64,000 nt of DNA from Zygaena filipendulae (Eukaryota > Arthropoda > Insecta > Lepidoptera > Zygaenidae). The notes under the pieces were generated by a model. It was given only the letters and a program-made list of their open reading frames with translations. It did no database searches and had not been told where the DNA came from. Each line of letters opens with the position of its first letter. The stretch's first letter is position 1. Location of the stretch: contig OU015675.1 in the NCBI GenBank assembly GCA_907165275.2, forward strand, positions 5,969,501 to 6,033,500. The letters run 5' to 3'. Below, in pieces: positions 57,282-64,000 of the stretch. Both the position numbers and the translations under genes were made by a program.

Positions 57282-60200
57282 TCATAATTTATTCATGCGA
57301 AAACTTTTAACTGCAAGAAAAACATCGTCAGCGAATTCATCAGGTTTCTCAAAAGCGGCATAATGTCCCCCGAAATCGACCGTGGTAGTGCCGTGAAGAT
57401 TGGGATACTTCCAACGAAGAGTGAACTCTGGTTGGAAGAAAAGCTCGTTTTTGAATCGTAGACCCCACGTCGGTACTGGTGTTGGTATTCTGAAAAAGTA
57501 GCGAAAAAAATCTTTTTAAAAACTGACGGTAGTTCCATGAAATTCCCACTGAAATAGCTGCCAGTAACTTTCTAGTATTTGCAAGCTGCAAATTTGCCAA
57601 CTCAATAGCGTGAAACCTTACTTTTGATTGGATTTAGAATGGTTGTAAAGTTCGAAGAAGCCATGTGAGTAACTGTGAGTAATACTCGTAAACGCTAGTG
57701 ATGTATGAATACTACAATACAATAATGTATAATAGTAGATTTTAGAGGCTTTCTCTAGGCTGTTGGATAAAGTTCAGATCTAGGAGGCAGTCGACTAAGC
57801 ACAGTAAGTTTTTTGTACTGTAATCCTGACATTGAAATGCTTTGCTTTAGTCTATATAGTTTGTAAGGTTAGTAAAAGGTTGGAGACTAAAAGTTAGTGA
57901 CCTCGCTGAATCCCATTTTTTTTTGCCATACCTACATAATACCGTCCCGTATAAGTCTTTGTAATTTGTTATGGTTCTTTTATTCGATTATATTTTTATT
58001 TTATTGCAAGGCGGTTCAATTTTTTTCAACCCAACCAATGAAGTTACAATAAATTCCTTACCTCGAAAGCACTGCTTCCATTTCAGAATTACTAAAAATC
58101 TCCTTATAAAGCCTCATAGATGTGGTAATACTGTTGGTAGTCCAATAGAGCATGATATTGTCAAGTAAGTTGGTGAGGGTAAATTTAGAGATACCAGCGT
58201 CTGGCAGATGCTTGTTGTTAGGATCTGTGAAGACTAGAAATCTGTCTAGAAGATAAGCAGCCAAACCGACCGGAGAATCTTGGAGTGCTATTCCTGTAAT
58301 CAGAATTAAAACTAATTTTACTAAAGATTAAGTAAGCAATAGCCATTTTGGCTATATGACGACACCATAACCAGTTGATTATTACTTTGTAATGTACCAA
58401 TGCGAGATAGTTCTGCCAAGAAATCTGCAAAATATTCAAGCGCCCATTGCTATGGTTTCCTTGATGACGTGTTACACCAACTCTTCATTGATAGATAGAT
58501 AGATATTCTAGAATAAAATATTTTTAATTCGGAACACATAAAGGTACAATGGTTTAATTGTTCCAAAATGTGACTGCTATGCCAGTGAACGAATTTTAAA
58601 ACTTTTCATTAGAACCAGAGATTAACCCCTATACAACGTCACATGCTCACAAACTCACAAACTTTAGCTCTTTATAATATTATAAGTATAGATTAATACA
58701 GCTCTTACATTTTACAAGTTTTACCTACTTAATTCAATTTAACTCACCAACCGTATCCGGTTTCGTCCCTTGTATGTGCACATACCCTGACTCTTCCATA
58801 AGAAATTCGACCTTATCTTTCAAAGGATACATTCTATCTGCGTATTTGTCTTCTATTAACGAAGGCCAGATGCCTCCTAATATCCAAGTCAGGACGGACA
58901 TTTTGGAGAAATTCACCGGGAAATTTGAATGGAAACCCAATACTTCGTTAGGGAATATGGTCGCCATGTTGGAAGCTATGACATGACCGGCATCACCTCC
59001 TTGTATGTAATATTGTTCGTAGCCGATTCGACGCATGAGGTTTCTCATTATTATAGCTATTTGATACGGGCATAGTCCTTGTTTATTGGTAGCCTGTAAT
59101 TTAAAGGGTCTTTCAATAAGGACGGGTCGATTTTGACATGAAATAAAAAAGGCCGTGTGTGAGATTTTAACGATTTTTTTTTTTTATTTGAAAGAGCTAT
59201 ATATGCCATTATGTGTGGAAAATCACATCGTTTAAATGTCCGCCGCGGCTTCTCACGGTGGCACGAATTCGAGTTGTCCAATGTTCAACAACTCTGCCGC
59301 ATAGTTCGGGTTGAATTTCAGCGATAGCCTGAGCTATGTTGACTTTAAGGGCATCGGTCGATTGTGGCTTATTGGTATAGACCTGCGACTTAAGAAAACC
59401 CCACAAAAAAAAGTCTAAAGGTGATAAGTCGCAGGATCTCGGTGGCCAATTCACAATTCAATTTGAAGGACCACCTCGTCTGCCGTAAAATGGGCGCAAT
59501 GCACGTAACGTTTGCACTAACGAACACTCATTTTGGTAATACATTTTTACCATTTGGACGTGTTGCTCAACCGTGTAACTTGCCATGGTGATTTGGCATT
59601 ACTAACTGAATAAAAAAATATAGGTTAGAAAGACGACGTTAAAACAACATGGCCGCCACAGGCTGCCAACATCGACCCGTCCCTATTGAAAGACCCTTTA
59701 TAACAACTATTGATCAATTAGTTTATTTCAGTCCTGATAGGTTTTGCTCGCGACTTCAAAGTCTAGATAAAAAAGGATGTCTACTTATGTTCTTGTGTAT
59801 TTAACTTAAAATTGTAATAATATTATACTCGTATAAATTCGAATAGGACTTGCTCTCTACATGTAAAAGAAAAAATGTAACTTAAAATGCAAGTACCGAA
59901 TGATAAGCTTTTGTTGCCAAAATATGCATAATTTCAAAGTTCCGTTTTGACTCAGTGTCCAATTTTATAGGAGTAGCTTTGGTATAACTTCTTCTTTCTC
60001 TGACACAACCTTATATTAGATTTAAATGACATTTTTATTATTTTTATTATCATTGACATTCTTATTACGATATTTTTATTATTATTATTTTATTATTGAC
60101 GATCATATTATCCTCTGACATTTTTATTAGTAATATAACTATGAAATTTATAATATGAAATAAATGATTCTATTCTATTCGATACAATACCTATATTTTA

Positions 60201-63200
60201 TCTTCCATTTATATGTTTTTCCCTATGAAATAATGTATATACTCCGCCGCGTTCCGTAAGTTGTACTAAACTGAAAGTGTGGGGCTGACAATTTTGCGGT
60301 GAAATTGCTAGGCTTCAGAGTTTCGCTGAACTTTCAAAATTTGAACTAACAATTTACCTACATTCACTACAATAGAGTATCGCTAGTATGTATTTCGTAT
60401 GTACCAATAATATTTACTTGGGTTCCACTATATACGTAAAAGCACATGCTTGTACATATATAGTAGTGATCAAGTAAATCTGTGTGTTGTGAAATGTCAT
60501 TAAAACTATGATTAGTCTTGTCTCATATTATAAAAGCAAGTCTGTCAGTCTGTTCGCAATAAATTCAAAAACTACTGAACAGATTTTCATGCGGTTTTCA
60601 CGAATTGACAATGTGATTCAAGTGTTTATACGTACATATAGTTAAGCCTGAAATTCCTGCGGGAACTCCGAAATTACCACGGGTGAAACCGCGGAGGACA
60701 GGTTAGTTATTTCTAATTTGATTCTATTTTGAACCGACTTCCAAAAAAAGAGGAGGTTCTCAATTCGAATAAATGTTTTTTTATCATTTTAGTGTACACA
60801 GCACGTACTAGAAACCAAAGTATACGTATAGAAATAACAAGGTATTAATAATATATATTTTTTTAATTCACCTGAGAGTAAGCAAATCCAGGTAAACTTG
60901 GAGCGATAACCTCAAATACGAAATCATGCTCCGGTTTTTCAGCTGTCAATAACGGTATAACTTCATAGAATTCCCTTACAGAGCTAGGCCAGCCGTGCAA
61001 AAGAAGGATTGGAAGGACCTGAAATATCAAATATTATGTGAGAACACCATTGAAGTCGGTAAAGTTTGTGGAACCGATATAAGAAAATTAAAATTATAAT
61101 AAAAAAAAAACTGTGTAGGTTTTGGGTCAGATTTTTATTTGTAAATATAATATACAATTGTTTAATTTTTTCTAAGTTTTATAAACACTGTTTTTCAAGT
61201 AGGTAACTTAAATAAAATAATAAATATTCTTAATTTGAAGTTAGATAATAAATTAGTTATAAACAAGCAAACAAAATAATGACGTTTTGAATAAATTGTC
61301 ACACAAGTGAAATTTCGGAGAAAAGAACGAAGGATTCTACGAGATCATAATTTTAATTATACCTTTTTGTTCATCTGTTACCTTTGTATGCCTTCACTAC
61401 TCAAGCGATCATCACAAAATTTTACATATAGGTTATCAGGGGTATAGCAAAGGATATAAGGTCCGAAATTAACGCGGGTAAAATCGCTGACAACAGCTGA
61501 TACAAACATAACAGAGAAAGAAAGAACCTTCCTTGTTTGGACTAAGCTGTAAACAGATTAATTATTAAGTACCTGAACATTCTCTCCCACTTTAGGTTTA
61601 ACATGAACGTAATGTATGTCCAATCCTTGTATGTTAGTTTTGAAATGGTCGTATTTGTTGAAGAACTTCTCTCGCTTCTTGATCTTGTATTGGAATTGCC
61701 AATACTCGACTATTTGTTTCAGCACGTCGGAGTTGATGCCGTAACTCGACGCAGTGCCGTTGAGGCTTCGCGGTGGCTTACTGCGGCGGTAGAAATCGAA
61801 TTGCTTGTTCAGTTCTTCCTGCATCTAGAATACCGAATGAGACCGACATCAGCACGGTGTTAGGTAATCAAAAAGTTCTCAGTTTGACCTTGTGTTTATT
61901 TCCCAGCTAATTTCCCATTTACTTATATAAAAACAAGACAGAAAATCCGCTGTAAGAATCAGTGCCATGAAACTCAGTTCAGTTCACAGTTCATCTATTT
62001 TTCAGGTGCTTATAATTTAGCAACTATCAACATCATGTATAATGTCGAAGAAACAAGTGAACGATGAAAAAACACAAGATATTTTTAAACTATTTAGATT
62101 AAAAAACATAAAAAAAAAATAACTTTGAGGGAATTGATCCCCGTGGACGAAATCTTAACAAATAGTTTTATAAAATATGCTAATATTTGTTTGTTTGTTA
62201 TCGTGGGTATAAAGTAGGATAGAGGGTACTTTTTATCTCAAAATTCTCTCTGTAGCACCGAAATAATCGCGGGTGAAACTGCGGGTACCAGTTAGCGTTC
62301 AAATGAATCCCTCAGTGGATTTAAGCAACCTTGTGAAGGATTTTTGGACCTATAGAAAACTCAGTCTTTATAATGTTCCCATTGCTGATACATAGGCCTA
62401 GGTAGGCCTGTGTGTAAGCAATAGTCCTGCCCCAAGCAGACCTAGTGAGGATTGGTGTATTTCACTACTATGTCTTCGATTAACTTCTAACACGTCAACG
62501 TTTCCTCAAGACGTTCATAACTTCAATTTTATCATACGATCAACTAATTCATATTTGAAAATCAAACTCCAAATATTAGCTCAGTCTATAATTTCTGTAT
62601 TTTTTTTACTCACGGCATCGCTGAAGAGAATTCTGAACGGCCGCAATGAAGTGTCCTTATCAGTTCTCTTGTTATCAGGACCCCACCAAGTATTGAGGTC
62701 CAATTCAGGTAAATCTGGTACATTTGTTATGGCTTCGTATATTTTGTATGAAGCGACTGCTATCAGCAAGGATACTAATGTTGCTATTACTTTGAATGTC
62801 TGTAAACAAGTGAAATGTTTAAGAGGTTAACTTTAAATATTTAAATTATTCTCGTAAAGCCTTGACTAATCGTTTAGATTTGTACATAAATCAGCCCCCT
62901 TAGCCAAGTTGACAATCTATGATCATTAAATCATAGAAAACTAAGGAACGGATTCGTTATGTCAGACGTTGTTGAGACGTTAAGGTGCGAATGCGTAACA
63001 AACAAACAAACGATCTCACGTGACTTGACAATTCGTTTCTTAAAGATCTAGGTATAAGGCCTGAGATCGAAACCCTGGCCTCTGAAAAAGAGGTAAAAAT
63101 TGTATTGCTGGACCATGTGGGACCATTTTAAAATAGGCACCTCCTAATTATTATACATTAATTAAATCATGCAGACATACAAACAGTGATTAAATATTAT

Positions 63201-63340
63201 AAAGTTGAACAAAGGGCATACCTACTTATTTAAATTATTTTTTTATAATATTCGACTCGGTAAAAATAAGTACTCACTTTATGACTATCTTTTTTGACTA
63301 CATCGGACTTGTGTTTCCGATTTTTATTTTCCACCGCCAT
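57282..63340 (-). CDS. JHEH: Juvenile hormone epoxide hydrolase (microsomal epoxide hydrolase family), 7 exons, complete
   Basis: Membrane-anchored alpha/beta hydrolase expected to hydrate the epoxide of juvenile hormone to a diol. I assembled seven exons: 63278-63340, 62614-62799, 61573-61824, 60872-61018, 58748-59093, 58062-58293 and 57282-57489. All introns are GT-AG. Exons 1-4 end in phase 0, exon 5 in phase 1 and exon 6 in phase 2; the total is 1434 bp, or 477 residues plus TGA. A basic N-terminus is followed by a membrane segment at about residues 22-45. Family motifs seen: WWGP, oxyanion-hole HGWP (175-178), nucleophile Asp250 in GGDAG, Tyr320 in GYVHIQ, Tyr394 in RLYKE, Glu424, and His451 in GGHYAAFE. 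Family members normally have GGDWG, so Ala251 is odd. Introns carry Helitron pieces, a MITE and a mariner relic. No poly(A) signal is clear after the stop. Which JHEH paralogue this is cannot be told. Confidence 0.93.
59104..59698 (-). mobile_element. Internally deleted mariner-like element in a JHEH intron
   Basis: Inverted ends AAGGGTCTTTCAATA with TA on both outer sides (59102-59103 and 59699-59700); 595 bp. It lies in the fourth intron, with its inner end only about 10 bp from the splice acceptor of the exon ending at 59093. Confidence 0.9.
59209..59586 (-). pseudogene. Mariner-type transposase, middle deleted
   Basis: The frame starts MASYTVEQHVQMVKMYYQN (N-terminal helix-turn-helix part), runs to RRGGPSN, meets TGA, and resumes NWPPRSCDLSPLDFFLWG through GGHLNDVIFHT. 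The last acidic catalytic residue in the CDLSPLDFF block is present. The central region with the first two catalytic Asp is gone, so it cannot be active. Confidence 0.9.
60521..60705 (+). mobile_element. Helitron in a JHEH intron
   Basis: TCTCATATTATAAAAGCAAG to GTGAAACCGCGGAGGACAGG TTAG, in the intron between the exons at 60872 and 59093. The intron's other sequence, 59701-60520, is unassigned. Confidence 0.7.
61370..61500 (+). mobile_element. Decayed Helitron in a JHEH intron
   Basis: CTCAAGCGATCATCACAAAA TTTTACATATAGG to GGGTAAAATCGCTGACAACA GCTGA. Tips degraded. Confidence 0.55.
62179..62298 (+). mobile_element. Decayed Helitron in a JHEH intron
   Basis: GCTAATATTTGTTTGTTTGT to GGGTGAAACTGCGGGTACCAGTTAG. 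Confidence 0.55.
62891..63015. mobile_element. MITE family E in the first JHEH intron
   Basis: AGCCCCCTTAGCCAAGTTGA and GAACGGATTCGTTATGTCAG match the family. Its far end passes into a Helitron-like GGTGCGAATGCGTAACAAAC. Confidence 0.55.
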
Positions 63341-63574
63341 TGTCACTTCACAACATTGACTAGATTTGTAACGAAATGAATAAATAAATGATTTGTATCA
63401 TTTTACAAGTCGTTTTATCTTATCACTATTTTCGCGTGTAACGTTAATTTGATCGATTACAATTGATAAAGTGGTTGGATATTGTAATTGTTGTCAACTA
63501 CAATAAATTAAGAAATTGCTATATATATATCCCTATAACACAGATAACTATATATTTATAATAAGTCTGTGTAT

Positions 63575-63722
63575 AATGTTATACGCTTTCACGACTTAAC
63601 GGCTCAACCGATCATCATGAAATTTGGCATACACGTGGTCAGGGGTATAGAAAAAGACACAGGGTACTTTTTATCCCGGAATTACCGCGGGAACTCGGAT
63701 ATTAACGCAGGGAACCGCTAAT
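63575..63722 (+). mobile_element. Helitron upstream of the JHEH start codon
   Basis: GTTATACGCTTTCACGACTT to GGGAACCGCTAATT, about 235 bp before the ATG at 63340 and antisense to the gene. It may lie in or near the promoter. I see no certain TATA box or initiator. 63723-64000 is unassigned. Confidence 0.6.
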
Positions 63723-64000
63723 TACTGAAGCGGTTGAGTTTTGAAGGAACTTTCGCTGGCAATTAGCTGATGTTATAAGGTACAAAAAGTCGTTGGACAA
63801 TTCGTGACTCGATCCGTCGCGTCGCTTATTCGGCCTATGAAATAACTGCATGTATCGACTACAACTGCTTATACATAAAGTAATGTCGTCACGATAAACT
63901 GCAGTTAACTTAGGAAAACGTAGATAACATATTTTGTTACAGTACACGTAGTTTCACTTCCAAAAGTTTTTAATTGCACCAAGTAAACCAAAAACTATGA

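Overview
This is an AT-rich, intron-containing eukaryotic window, very probably from a moth or butterfly (Lepidoptera). The evidence is a complete split gene for a juvenile hormone epoxide hydrolase, a secreted insect-type serpin, and dense short repeats of kinds common in lepidopteran genomes. Those repeats include small Helitrons with a TCCTACTAATATT-like start and a hairpin followed by CTAG, A-tailed SINEs, and the 3' end of an RTE-type LINE. There are no bacterial features.

Host genes are few. (1) A single-exon serpin lies on the minus strand at 8599-9804. (2) A seven-exon juvenile hormone epoxide hydrolase lies on the minus strand at 57282-63340. All its splice sites are GT-AG, the phases fit, and it gives 477 residues with the catalytic Asp, Glu, His and two Tyr in place. 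(3) A candidate first coding exon on the plus strand, 32965-33032, has an N-terminus resembling insect arylalkylamine N-acetyltransferases; no further exon was found. Everything else, including about 47 kb between serpin and hydrolase, is mobile DNA, its remains, or sequence I cannot assign.

Layout: 1-8.3 kb is mixed Helitrons, MITEs and an RTE LINE tail. 8.3-9.8 kb is the serpin with a Helitron 43 bp past its stop codon. 10-14 kb is mostly unassigned. 14.3-16.3 kb is a nearly identical 989-bp tandem duplication. 18.7-20.1 kb is a Helitron split by a HARBI1-like DNA transposon. 21.4-22.0 kb is a minisatellite split by a MITE. 22-30 kb is Helitrons, SINE and LINE tails. 30.1-32.5 kb is a several-layer nest of elements. 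33-37 kb holds the candidate exon, SINEs, a palindromic MITE inserted in its own kind, and tandem Helitrons. 37-57 kb is scattered repeats. 57-64 kb is the hydrolase, with a mariner deletion derivative beside one splice acceptor.

The two confident genes need not work together. The hydrolase opens the epoxide of juvenile hormone, in membranes. The serpin should inhibit a trypsin-like protease outside the cell. I found no wholly new system. The most informative items are insertion events that fix element boundaries and target-site duplications, a DNA transposon with a HARBI1-like transposase but an apparent 9-bp duplication, a MITE family whose copies keep CRE-like GTGACGTCAC sites, and an unusual residue next to the hydrolase nucleophile.
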